From assembly GCA_009363875.1 (NCBI GenBank), contig CM018680.1, positions 73,474,272-73,538,271 of the forward strand: a stretch of 64,000 bases of DNA. Direction: 5' to 3'. The DNA is from Mikania micrantha. Its lineage: Eukaryota > Streptophyta > Magnoliopsida > Asterales > Asteraceae. Below the pieces are notes generated by a model. That model made no database searches and was not told the DNA's origin. It was given only the letters and a program-made list of their open reading frames with translations. The stretch's first letter is position 1, and the number at the start of each line of letters is the position of its first letter. A program made the position numbers and the translations under genes. This document shows, piece after piece, positions 23,235 through 33,872 of the stretch.

Positions 23235-24051
23235 TTATTTATTATTTATCAGTTTGCTCATTGGTTTATTAAAGGCTTAAGATCGATTTATGTAATTTCT
23301 CTCTAGCATGTATTATCAATGACTGATTTAATTAGAATTATATTTAACATTGCTTTTATATTTATTTACAATCATAAAATCTTGTTTGCTATATTGATGT
23401 TATTACGTAGTTAACATATATATAAATGAAAATGTTAACATTATTTCCTATAAAATTCGTTTTTGGAACTGGAACCAGTATTACCTGAACTAGCAGGTAG
23501 AGACGGTTATGTTTTCTCAAAAAAATCGTATCCGGAACTGGAATCGAGCAAAAACTGATAAAAACCGAACATAACAAAAAAAACCGGTTTGAAACCAAAA
23601 CCCGTTAAAAAAAACAAAGAAAGAAAGATTTGTGCACCACTAGAATTGACTTGTGCAAAATGAAGTTGGGAATATGAGATTCATCCTACCTGTAATCACT
23701 AGGATTTGTTTCAAAAATCGAACAATTGTAAACGTGTTCGAAATCTAATAATGCAAAGTTGGGGTATTTATTTTGAGATATTTGTGTATAATATATACAT
23801 ATAAAATAAAACTTATTAAATCAAAGGGTGGTGGTGACTCTTTTAAAATAAATATTTACATGTATTTAAATATACATATATAAAATAAACTTAATAAACG
23901 TATGTTGATAAAAATAAGTTATATGAAAATAAAAATAAAAGATTATAAAAACTAATATATACATAAATATATATTGTTATTATTCTAAACATTTAATAAT
24001 TAAAATAAAATAATGATTTCATAAATTATTTAAAACTCATAAAATGGTGTG

Positions 24052-24095
<44 letters not shown>

Positions 24096-25190
24096 CCAAA
24101 CATTATTTTTATTAGTGTTTAGTTAAAAAAATAATAATAACAAATAGCAAACAAATAAAGATAATAATATTAAAAGAGCAATTAATTATTTCATGTTTTT
24201 TTAAAATACAGGCTATCAAGGATGTGATTATGAAAGGAAATGACTTTACAAAAACTAAGAAGATTTTCAACAATAATTGCTAAAAGGATCTCATATATTT
24301 GTGAATTTATCAACCAATTCGTCGAAAAACTTTATTCTCAGTACGCTTTTGGACGATGAACTACTATTTTAATTCCGTATGAATGAACCATTTGTTGTTT
24401 AACAGTCTAGCGCGCCGCAACGCGCGCGAGATTAACAATAGTTTGAATTAAATTATACTATGTTGCTTTAGTGGTAAGCCCTTAAGGAATATGTACTTGA
24501 CTCTTAAGGACATTGGTTGGACTCAAATTAACAGCCTTTAAAATGTTTATTTTTCTTTTTTTATTCTTTGAATTTTCTTATATTTCTATATAAAATTAAT
24601 TTTTTTAACTTTTTATATCGCAACATGGTAAAAATAGTAAGACTTTTTTCGGTATGATTTGTTGTTGTGTACCAAACATGCATTGAAGATTTCTTAGTTT
24701 TTTTCCTTTTTTTCCATTTGAATTTTCTTATACTTTTATATTAAATAAATTGTATTTGAGTATTTATACCGTTAATATACGATGTATTTTACTAGTGTTT
24801 AAATACTTTTTATATTAAATAAATTTTTATAGAAGTTTATATCCTAACATATTACGTTTTTTATTGGTGTTTAAATATATTTACATTCGGGTTATTAACA
24901 TGCTCCACGCTCCAATTATTCCATCATGTTTTCAGTCTATTTTTTTTGTTTTTTTTTTCATTTTTTATCCTTTAAAATTTCTGATTATATTTTATATTAA
25001 ATAACTTATATTAATTTTTTATGTAATAACATATGATGTATTTTATTATTTTTAAATAACTTTTTACTGTGTTATCTATAATCATTCCACCTAGTTAAAT
25101 TACAACTTTTAAATCCCGGGCGTTCAAGAAAAACTTGTTTAAATATACCCACAGGCCACAGTTCTCATTTTCAAAAGAGCTCATTGAAAA
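23235..25190. other. AT-rich intergenic stretch with repeat fragments
   Basis: It holds a degenerate GGAACTGG/AAACCGG-rich fragment (23455-23610), (GT)n/(AT)n at 24050-24090, a possible reversed Helitron terminus at 24412-24432 (CTAGCGCGCCGCAACGCGCG, but the outer base is not the expected T), and a SINE-like A-box (TTTAGTGGTAAGCCC, 24468) with a weak B-box 60 bp on. No gene. Confidence 0.4.
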
Positions 25191-25521
25191 TCTATATCTA
25201 TCTATCATCTATCATATATAATAAATAAAGGTTTTAGTAGGACATATGTCACCATTGTAAACAATCTAAAGTTTTGTTTTCCTGCTTCTCTCTTATATTA
25301 GTTGTTTGTAAATCATCTTTTATTAGATTTTGAGTTTTCTTATTTCTCTTCTATTAAATAATAACAATTTTATTCAATTTAACAAATAAAATTATTACAT
25401 CAGAAGTCATATTATTCATTTTTTAATATAAAGTCTTTGAAAAATATGTAATATGCTATTTAAAATAAATAATTTTCAAATTTATTTATTTAACATGTGT
25501 ATTACACAGATTTTTACCAAG
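25191..25521 (+). mobile_element. Probable small Helitron
   Basis: It starts TCTATATCTATCTATC and continues into ATAATAAATAAAGGTTTTAG and GGACATATGTCACC, the look of a plant Helitron 5' end. It ends with the palindrome TGTGTATTACACA, then CAAG (a decayed CTAG, 25518-25521). Outer bases are A before and T after. 331 bp, non-coding. Confidence 0.5.
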
Positions 25522-25557
<36 letters not shown>

Positions 25558-25559
25558 AA

Positions 25560-26151
25560 ATTTTCAAATAAAAACTCTTGGATAGAGCTATAATTCAATA
25601 ACTTTTATCAAATAATTAATTAAAAAGTCAAGTGCATATATTGTGACACATGACATTTTTCTTTTCTTTTCTTTTAATATATAAGGGCATATTTGAAGTT
25701 TTGTTTTAATTAAAAAGCTAAATTTAATATAGTGTTAACACTTGTCATAATCTAATATATTTAAATAGTTTTTTTAAAGGTTTACCTCTCTTTTTTTATA
25801 CATTTATAACTTTTTTGTAATATATTATTTTTTATAAAAATTACATCATTTTACTCGTATCATTTTTCTCTTTAATTCCGTTATAGTCTTGACTAGTTTT
25901 TTTAAAAATTTTTAAATGTCCGTATTTACGTCATTGTAACGAGCTTAAAGATAACAAATTAATTTAAAAAGTATAACTCGTTACAAATTTAAGACAAACG
26001 TAATTTTAGCTGAATTTAAATTCAAATTTTGTTACGAGTCATTACATTATTGTAAACAGTCTCTTATACAACGTGAATGGTAAATTTTCAAGGTTTGTTA
26101 TATTAATGTAAATGCGGAGATCAGAAAAAAAATTAAAAAACCTAGTCAAAA
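25560..26151. repeat. Diverged partial copy of the 21549-22833 element
   Basis: 25785-25960 follows 21710-21870 closely (TCATTTTTCTCTTTAATTCC, TTATAGTCTTGACTAG, TCATTGTAACGAGCTTAA). The inverted partner appears weakly near 26085-26150. Interior and ends are degraded. Confidence 0.55.
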
Positions 26152-26185
26152 CTAGTAATGTGTCCGCACGATGCGGCTTAAAAGA
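26152..26185 (-). mobile_element. Helitron-like 3' terminus, minus strand
   Basis: On the minus strand the hairpin CCGCATCGTGCGG is followed by ACACATTA and CTAG (26155-26152), then T. The same CGCATCGTGCGG hairpin core ends the forward terminus at 31415, so both belong to related Helitrons. The 5' end was not identified. Confidence 0.55.
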
Positions 26186-27117
26186 AAACACTTGAATACT
26201 AATTTTAGTTAGTACAAAGCTTGAGTCAACTTGTGGTTCGTCAAAACAACTTTTTTAATTTAATTTTAATATTTAACTAAAAAATGACTATTAGGATAAA
26301 AATCTCAATTTCAAAAGCTAAATATGTAAAATGCGATAAAAGAGTTAAAAAGTGATTTATTTGATTTTTGAGAGTTATATTTTATAGCTATTATATCTTA
26401 TTTTAATTCTTAATGGCATCAATGTGTGATTTACTAAAAAAAACTAAAAAAACCTTTAATTTATAGTTTTCAAAGCTTTCTAAATTACACTCTACGCTAA
26501 AAAAGATGTAAAAGTCTTAATTTTAAGAGATTTGGTTAAAAGGCAATTATATCATTTCAATATTTATTTATATTATAGTACAAAATGTAATATATTGTAT
26601 TAGATATATACACATCATATTGTATGCAATAATATATATGCATTGATACAAATGTTCATAACATTTAAATATGCAATTTTACTTATTTTTATCTATATTT
26701 TTTAACATGAAATTTATTTTACTTATAAATTACCTTAAACTAAATTATAATATTGTTTGTTATTAAACCCGTAACTTTCATACTAAGAAGCAAAATCTCT
26801 ATCAAGTAAGTTTTTCTCACATGACATATTTTATATGTGTAATTGGCATATTAAATGTATTTAATAACCATATTGAGCACTTTGAAATTCAACTTATAGT
26901 TAGACTAAAGATAAAAATGTTTGATTCTATATTAAAATTGTTTCAAATAATAAAAACAGGTTAATAATGTTTTAGAAAAGTGAAGGAAACTTTGTAGAAG
27001 GTAACACTAATGCCTTACAATTTAACCAAATAGTAAACAAAAAATGCATTAATGATTTAAACCATTAATCAATAATGATTAAAAAGAAAAATAAATAAAA
27101 ATAAAAACCTTAAGAGC
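26186..27117. other. AT-rich non-coding stretch
   Basis: It contains the second copy of the dispersed repeat (26695-26815, see 6290-6415). Otherwise nothing is recognised. Confidence 0.4.
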
Positions 27118-27356
27118 CTTAATTTAATCATATTTTAACAGCTTTACACTTTTAAAATGAGATTTTTTGGATTGGGATAAACACATCATCGTTTCTTAAT
27201 TTTTTTTTAGGAATATTTACATATTTTATCGAATCATGAATTAAAAGCATTATATATTATGTATTGAAAATTTATAATTTTAAGAAATATATAATTTTTC
27301 AATTCCAGGATGGATAGATATGTAATTATTCCTATTTTTTAAAACAAAATGAATAT

Positions 27357-27590
27357 ACTAAAGACATTATAGTTTAGTGGTATTTTGATAGTGAGATAAG
27401 ACTCAGGAACCAAATAGTCTTGAGTTCGAATCCTACAAGAGAATTTTCTCAAAGTATTGAGTTTTTTATATAGAATAGGTGACTTCATAATAGATATGAT
27501 CGGTTAATACTTGGTGATGACACTATGATACTCCGGTGACACGATGATACTCTAGTAAACGTTAGTAATCATAAAATTTAACCGTTAAAA
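27357..27590 (+). mobile_element. tRNA-derived SINE with 16-bp target duplication
   Basis: It carries an A-box-like TTTAGTGGTATTTTG and a B-box-like GAGTTCGAATCCT, and ends in an A-run. It is flanked by the perfect 16-bp duplication AAAACAAAATGAATAT (27341-27356 and 27591-27606). Copy B at 32104-32120 has the single uninterrupted target, confirming the insertion. Confidence 0.85.
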
Positions 27591-27751
27591 AAAACAAAAT
27601 GAATATGATTGGTATTTATAATTTTGAGAAAAAATGATTTGTTTATATTATTTTCATAACTATTATATCTCCCTTTTGGTTTTCTCACTAAGGTCAACTG
27701 TTACATGTGTCTAAAACTAACTCAGTGGATGGGGTTGCACTCGTTACAACG

Positions 27752-28629
27752 ATGGACCTTCAATGGGTGAAGAACTATCTGGAGACAAGCAGCTCAAATG
27801 CATCATCAAGCGACATTGAGACCATGTTTGGGATTGCTTATTAACTTTAAAAGTATTTTTTATCAAAAGTGCTTATTAACTTATGACTTTTAGAAATAAA
27901 GTTTTTAAAAATGTGTTTAAATTAACTTTTTCAAAATTAATTTGCAAAATGACCAAAAAAGACATTTTTTATTGACACAACTTAATTTTATTGGGTAAAG
28001 GGTAAAGAGTGAGGTAAATTTGTAATTTTATGTCAATAAGTCATAAGTTATTTTGAAAAGCTAGAATTTTTAACTTTTGAAAAACAACTTATCACCCTTT
28101 TACAAAAGGTCATTTTCAAAAGTCCTTTTAGGTTAGACAAACAACTTATTGACTTTTTAAAAAAACCAATAAATTAATAACTTATTTTTAAATGAAATAC
28201 CAAACAAGACACGATAGTTCTTCGAATCCATGATCATGTCAGGCCTCAAATTAGATCTCATCCAACGCGGTCGACTCATCTGCTCCATGAAACTTCCTCC
28301 TCGATTGCTGGTATCTTTCACTTGATCGATTTCGTTAAAATGAAAACCCTAATAAGTAATTTTGGGGAAAATCATTAACTTTTTTGTCCTTTGTTTACGA
28401 TTAGCTTCTTATTTATGATTCTTCAAGGGTGGAATTAAGATTCAGTGACTAGTTTTATCGTTTTGAAATTATGGAATTGAAGAACGTTGCTAATTCGTTG
28501 CACGGCGGAGCGACGGCGGCGTTGGTGGATATGTTGGGTGGATCTGTAATTGCGACTGCTAACGATATGACCAACACCGGAGTTTCAATGGAGATTAATG
28601 TTTCCTACTTTGATGCTGCTTATGTTGGT
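27752..28629 (+). pseudogene. Acyl-CoA thioesterase 13-like, broken copy A
   Basis: It matches the intact copy at 33063-33559 almost base for base. Exon 1 starts at ATG 27752 but is interrupted after codon 25 by a 380-bp MITE (27826-28205), which introduces a stop at 27841-27843. The remainder of exon 1 (28206-28308) and exon 2 (28483-28629, with SLHGGATAALVD) are well preserved. No exon 3 was found before copy B, so the PTS1-bearing end is missing. It cannot encode the enzyme. The intact exon 2 suggests recent loss. Confidence 0.85.
27826..28205. mobile_element. MITE inserted in exon 1 of thioesterase copy A
   Basis: Termini are GTTTGGGATTGCTTATTAAC (left) and, inverted, GTTTGGTATTTCA (right), with AAGT/ACTT-rich arms that are partly complementary. 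Copy B lacks it, reading straight from the ACATTGATTCCATG region into TTCGAACCCATG. The target duplication is unclear (GAGACCAT against AAGACACG), so a hAT assignment is only a guess. Confidence 0.7.
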
Positions 28630-28752
28630 GTATGTATCTCTATATTTTCATCGTCAATTGCTTGATATAATTCTAGCTGATTTATGGGTGGTAATCTTGA
28701 CCCAAAATAGAAGAAATGGGTTGGCTATGGTGAGCAATTATTATATTTTAAA

Positions 28753-29115
28753 CTAGGTTATAAACCCGTGTATTACACGGATTTAAAAAAAATTATCTGA
28801 TTTTATAACTATGTTTTCATATATTTACATTGTTACTAAAACTAATAATACTTGTTATACATTTTTATATTAGTAAACTTTAAAAATAATTTATAAAAGA
28901 ATGTTCTTAATATATATATATATATATAACATTAGGCATTGATGTTATTCATTATTATATTATTAATTATTAGTATTAATTTAGTTTATTTATGTAAACA
29001 ATGTATATTACTAATAACACCATTGGTGACTTTTTATATTTAAAAAAAAATATTTTTGAAATAATAAGAGGATGCCACGTGGCATTTTCTTGGAATCGAT
29101 TATTATATAGGAAGA
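28753..29115 (-). mobile_element. Small Helitron with empty site in copy B
   Basis: Minus strand: starts TCTTCCTATATAATAATCGA (29115 downward). It ends with the hairpin CCGTGTAATACACGG, then GTTTATAACCTAG (28753). Host bases are A before and T after. Copy B (33675-33690) reads TTTTTTAAATTG with no insert, so both ends are fixed by the empty site. 363 bp, non-coding. Confidence 0.85.
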
Positions 29116-29169
29116 TTTAAATACATAATATTATAGCATACAAAGTGTTGAGACGGGTAACTTCCTAAT

Positions 29170-29586
29170 TAGAGGTGGCAATTGTTACTCATGTTAAAGG
29201 AAATGAGTTGGTTTGGGTAAGCAATTGTAGTATAATGGGTTGAAATGGGTAACATCATAATATTTGATGGGTTGAGATGGGTAGCACTTGAACACAATGC
29301 GGGTCAAGACGGGTAACTAATAAAGTATATAAATGCAATGGATTCAAACATTTAAGAATGACTAAATACATATTTGATGAGAAAATCACTAAAAATTATC
29401 TGAATGGACTATTTGTTTACTTATAACACATCTAAAGTTAAATTAAATTGATGTTTTTTTAACAACAATCCATTTAGAACCGAACTTATTTTGCTTAAAA
29501 CCCGTTCTGAGCCGCACCCATCCTGACCCGAACCCATTCTAACCCGTTACCCAACCCAACCCAACCCGCCCATTTTGCCAGGCATA
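29170..29586. mobile_element. hAT-like element with empty site in copy B
   Basis: Ends are TAGAGGTGGCAA and, inverted, TATGCCTGGCAA. 8-bp flanks TTCCTAAT (29162-29169) and TTCCTAAC (29587-29594) differ at one base. Copy B reads TTTCTAATATAATATGGG with no insert. The interior has GGGTAAC/GGGTTGAGATGGGT motifs and, inverted, the CAACCCAACCC run at 29548-29570. Confidence 0.8.
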
Positions 29587-29667
29587 TTCCTAACATAATA
29601 TGGGTTAAGATGAGTACCATAAAAACTATGTTAATAGAATATATTCGAACGGGTAACAGTGGTAGGT

Positions 29668-29758
29668 CTTGGGTTCAAAGGGCTTATCGTCTAGTGGTTA
29701 CCCCTTGACTTCCATATGTGAGGTATTGGGTTTGAATCCGGGCCAAGACATATATGTG
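29668..29758 (+). mobile_element. SINE 5' part (copy A)
   Basis: A-box-like TAGTGGTTACCCC and B-box-like GGGTTTGAATCCGGG. It corresponds to the longer copy at 33793-34020, so it was present before the segmental duplication. Similarity stops at about 29758. Confidence 0.7.
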
Positions 29759-31861
29759 AGATAAATTTTTGTTTCTTAAGTTATAGAACGAAGTTAATTG
29801 AGAAAAATACAATTAATTTTGTTGATATTGAATAAAGAAATTTAATAAATTTGATCCAACTATCAAAGTAATTATTTTCGTGTAAAAGTGGAAATACATA
29901 TACACGTTAGGGTATTTGGATTGAAAAGTATTAGGGTAAAAATAGAAAAAAAGTAATTTAAAATTTAAAACTATCTAATAATTCAAACAACGGTTTATTG
30001 AAGTGAATGAGATAAACATGAAATTAATTAAAATAGAAAACATTTAAAATTATATAACAGAAATTGATGGAATATTGTTAAATTAAAGGTTTTTTGTTTT
30101 AAAAAAATTAAATATACATAAAAGAAAAGGTTGATTCAAAAACATAATAATACATGTCATTGCATAACACGAAAAACAATATTTTGAATAATATTAATTA
30201 GCAAATCACTATTATAAATCGTGCTCGCCAATTATATGTTTGCCTAGTTTACAATTTATAGTTCCCGTAATGATGGCTTAGTGGTAAGAAGGTGAGAATT
30301 CATAATGAAGGTCTAGGGTTCAATTAGTGTTATTTGTTGAAAAACTTGATAAATAAGAATCGATCTGCTCATCTGCATAAGAATCAATTTGGCATGATAT
30401 TTAAAAATCTAATCAAACCAAGGTTAGGAACATTAGGAAATAACCAAAAACTGATTACAGACAATAAAAATTGCATATGAGCACATGGATTGTAAAACCA
30501 AAATGCATAAATGTGCAACTTACACAAACAACACACAAAAACCTTAAATACAAACACTTGTTCCTTGTTAAATAGTGTCATGAGATCCTACGAAACACGA
30601 AATATAATCATCACAATAAGAACAGAGGATTGATCTGAGCGTTCTACAATAGCAGACACTAATTATTGCACACGTCTTAGACAACCAACAACATTCAAGA
30701 TAAATTTAAGATGCTAAAAAAAGAAAAATAAAATCAAAAGTTAATGATTTATAAACGCAAGCTTTGAGATAATGGTTTATATTCAAATCTCAAGTCCCTA
30801 ACGCCAACATAAATTACATAATAAATGTAGCCAGTGGTCAGAATTCAGATGGTGATTTGGTGAATCAGTAATTTTAAACTAAGATTATGTAAAACTATAA
30901 ACAAAAATTACCGATTAATGTGTACTGGTAGCTGGACACTGAGAAGAAGTAGATGGATATCACCATGAATGTGGAGCACAATAGACTGAGTAAGTTGGGG
31001 GGAAATGCTAGCATGAATAAGAATTGAGAAGTATTAGGGATTCTAATCAATTTCCGGGTCATATTAACATATCCGCGTGTTTTTTAACGGGTTATGATGT
31101 TTGGGCAGGAAAATGAGGCTAAGATTGATTTTGGTGATGCCAAGTGGCACCATAGCTATTCTTTTATTATTAAAAGATTTAAAAAATAAAGTGTCATATA
31201 ATACCTATAAAAGAAAACCTCTCAAATCAAATAAATTACCTCTTCACACTTTTGTCATATCATATTTGACATTATAAATTATGAATTTTATCATAATAAT
31301 TTTTTTAGTTAAAAGAGTTGATTTGACAAAAATTAGGTGGTTTAAGCTTTTTATGAGCCAAAATCATTAGCCTTATTGTTTTGTTTTTCGCTGCATCGTG
31401 CGGGCATCTAACTAGTATATATATATTAAATTATATACACACACATATATATTATATTACACACACATACATATATATTACAGTGGGCGTGATGAGGAGT
31501 AATCGTTGAAAAAAACTCTCATTCCAAAACGACGTCGTTAGAAATTTGAATTTAATATAAGAAGTGTTTGGAAGATGATTTGTTCGTTTGAATCCATTTG
31601 ATATTATATAGAGAATTCAATTTATTAATATGGCTCGTACAGATCAGTACGAGCCGTTTTGTTCCCAATCATTGTCCTAAAATGTCAGCATTGTCAAGAG
31701 AAAAAAAGCAAGACGAGCTGTGTAGGTCTGTACGAGCCGTCTTGCACCCGATCATTGTCCTAGAACGTCATGTTTGTCCGAGGAATGAGACAAGCCATAT
31801 TGACCTGTACGGCCCGTATAGGGGGTGTAATTTTAAAATAAAGTGTGTGAGTTTAACACAA
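29759..31861. other. Spacer between the duplicated segments
   Basis: It contains a SINE-like fragment (30270-30345: GGCTTAGTGGTAAG, then GGGTTCAATTAG). A Helitron-like 3' terminus lies at 31390-31415 (hairpin GCATCGTGCGGGC then CTAG/T). Microsatellites occupy 31417-31480. At 31640-31775 there are two degenerate copies of a unit with GTACGAGCCGT then ATCATTGTCCT. No thioesterase exon 3 was found here. Confidence 0.5.
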
Positions 31862-33872
31862 CCCTAATTTAACAACTTTAACAATTTTACACTTTTTAAA
31901 TGAGTTTTTTTTGGACTGTGATAAAAAAATCATTGTTTCTTATTTTTTAGAAACATTCACGTGTTTTTTTTCATAACTTGTAAATTACGTTTTTCTTAAA
32001 TTATGTTTTAAGAACATTGTACATTATGTATTGAAATTTTATACCTTGAAAAAAATGATTTTTTAAGTTAGGATATATAAATATGTAATTATTTCTATTT
32101 TAAAACAAAATGAATATGATTGGTATGTATAATTTTAAGAAAAATGATTTATTTATATTATTTTCATAACTATAAGACCATCCGTAGTATTCCCCTCGCG
32201 CTTCAGGCAGGATCCAGTGGATTTACTGGGCCCCGCGGTGACACCGCCTCTCCCCTCGACGGCTTACGTGGCGAAGGCTAGCGCCCTACATTTTATAAAA
32301 AAATACACTTTAAAAACATCAATTATTTACTCTCTAAAATCATTTACAAACCCTCTTATTTCAAAGATGAACTCAAACTAAAATAAACTCGCTTTCAACT
32401 TGTTGAATGATCAGAAATCATTCAAAGGTGTTTGTTTCAAATGCAACAAAACTGAACCTCATGTTAACATTTTTATTTTATTATATATTTTACTTATTAA
32501 TTTATAGCTAAAAAATAATAAATAAAATTATATAGTGGCGATGATGTGTCTCAGTATAAAAGGTTTTTCAGTATGATGACCATTAATAGTTTTAAAATTT
32601 TAAATAGTGTGATGATATGACAGAAAATTTCAGGTAGGCATTAACTATTAAGAATGGTTAAACTATTAAACCATTCACAGCGGTCACCTCACTGAAAATC
32701 TCTCCCCACTGAAATTTCCTGCCACGTCATCACCCCACTGAAACCACAAAACCTCACAGTGATCACCCAACTGAAAACTCTTCCCTATTATTACACATCA
32801 TCAAAGAAATTGGAAGAAGGGCCCACTTGAAATATGATGATAGCACGGGGCGCGGGGGCCGTGGAACTCATCCGGCGGGACCTGTGGAATTGAGTAGCGG
32901 TGTTCCCGCTTACACCCCGCCGAAGGGTGTGACCCCGCCGGCCTGGCGGGGGAGGCGCTACGAGTAGACTTATATGTAGCTTTTGGTTTTTCCACTAAAG
33001 TCAACTATTACATACTTACATGTGTTTAAAACTTAGTGGATGGGGTTGCATTCGTTACAACGATGGACCTTCAATGGGTGAAGAACTATCTGGAGAAAAG
33101 CAGCTCAAATGCATCATCAAGCGACATTGATTCCATGCCTTTAAAGTTTTTCGAACCCATGATCATGTCAGGCCTCAAATTAGATCTCATCCAACGCGGT
33201 CGACTCATCTGCTCCATGAAACTCCCTCCTCGATTGCTGGTATCTTTCACTTGATCGATTTCCTTCAAATGAAAACCCTAACAAGTAATTTTGGGGAAAA
33301 TCATTAACTTTTTTGTCCTTCGTTTACGATTACCTTCTTATTTATGATTTTTCATGGGTGGAATTACGATTCAGTGACTTGTTTTTATCGTTTTCAAATT
33401 ATGGAATTGAAGAACGTAGATAATTCGTTGCACGGCGGAGCGACGACGGCGTTGGTGGATTTGGTGGGTGGATCTGTAATTGTGACTGTTAATGATATGA
33501 CCAACACCGGAGTTTCAATTGAGATTAACGTTTCCTACTTTGATGCTGCTTATGTTGGTGTATGTATCTCTGTATTTTCATCGTCAATTGCTTGATATAA
33601 TTCTAGCTAATTTATGGGTGGTAATCTTGACCCAAAATAGAAGAAATGGGTTGGTTATGGTGAGCAATTATTATATTTTTTAAATTGAAATAGATAATAT
33701 TATAGCATAGAACGTTTTGAGATGGGTTACTTTCTAATATAATATGGGTTAAGATGGGTAACATAACCGGGTAACAATGGTAGGTCTTGGGTTCAAAGGG
33801 CTTATAACCTAGTGGTTACCCCTTGACTTTCCTATGTGAGGTCTTGGGTTCGAATCCGGGCCAAGACATGTA
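31862..33872 (+). repeat. Segmental tandem duplication, copy B
   Basis: Partner of 27118-29758. It contains one insertion absent from copy A (32176-32969) and carries the intact exons 1 and 2 of the thioesterase gene. Confidence 0.85.
32176..32969. mobile_element. Harbinger-like MITE just upstream of the intact thioesterase
   Basis: Ends are GACCATCCGTAGTATTCCCC and, inverted, GTCTACTCGTAGCGCCTCCC, imperfect inverted repeats. The sites are TAA (32173-32175) and TTA (32970-32972), and copy A shows TTA at the empty site (27665 region), fitting the 3-bp TWA target of PIF/Harbinger. The right 150 bp is a GC-rich island in AT-rich DNA. The element ends 93 bp before the start codon of the intact gene. 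Confidence 0.65.

Larger units (their letters stand above)
27118..29758 (+). repeat. Segmental tandem duplication, copy A
   Basis: Collinear with 31862-33872: shared AT-rich upstream sequence, thioesterase exons 1 and 2, the start of intron 2, and a SINE. Copy A is longer because it carries four insertions that copy B lacks (27357-27590, 27826-28205, 28753-29115, 29170-29586). Similarity fades after the SINE near 29758. Exon 3 is not present in this copy. Confidence 0.85.

Noticed and set aside
24412..24440. Reversed Helitron terminus CTAGCGCGCCGCAACGCGCG
   Set aside because: The base outside CTAG on the minus strand is A, not T, and no 5' end was seen. Kept only as a note in the surrounding stretch.
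29668..29758. tRNA gene, from A-box and B-box
   Set aside because: No acceptor stem or anticodon arm folds; it shares a longer A-tailed body with 33793-34020, so it is a SINE.
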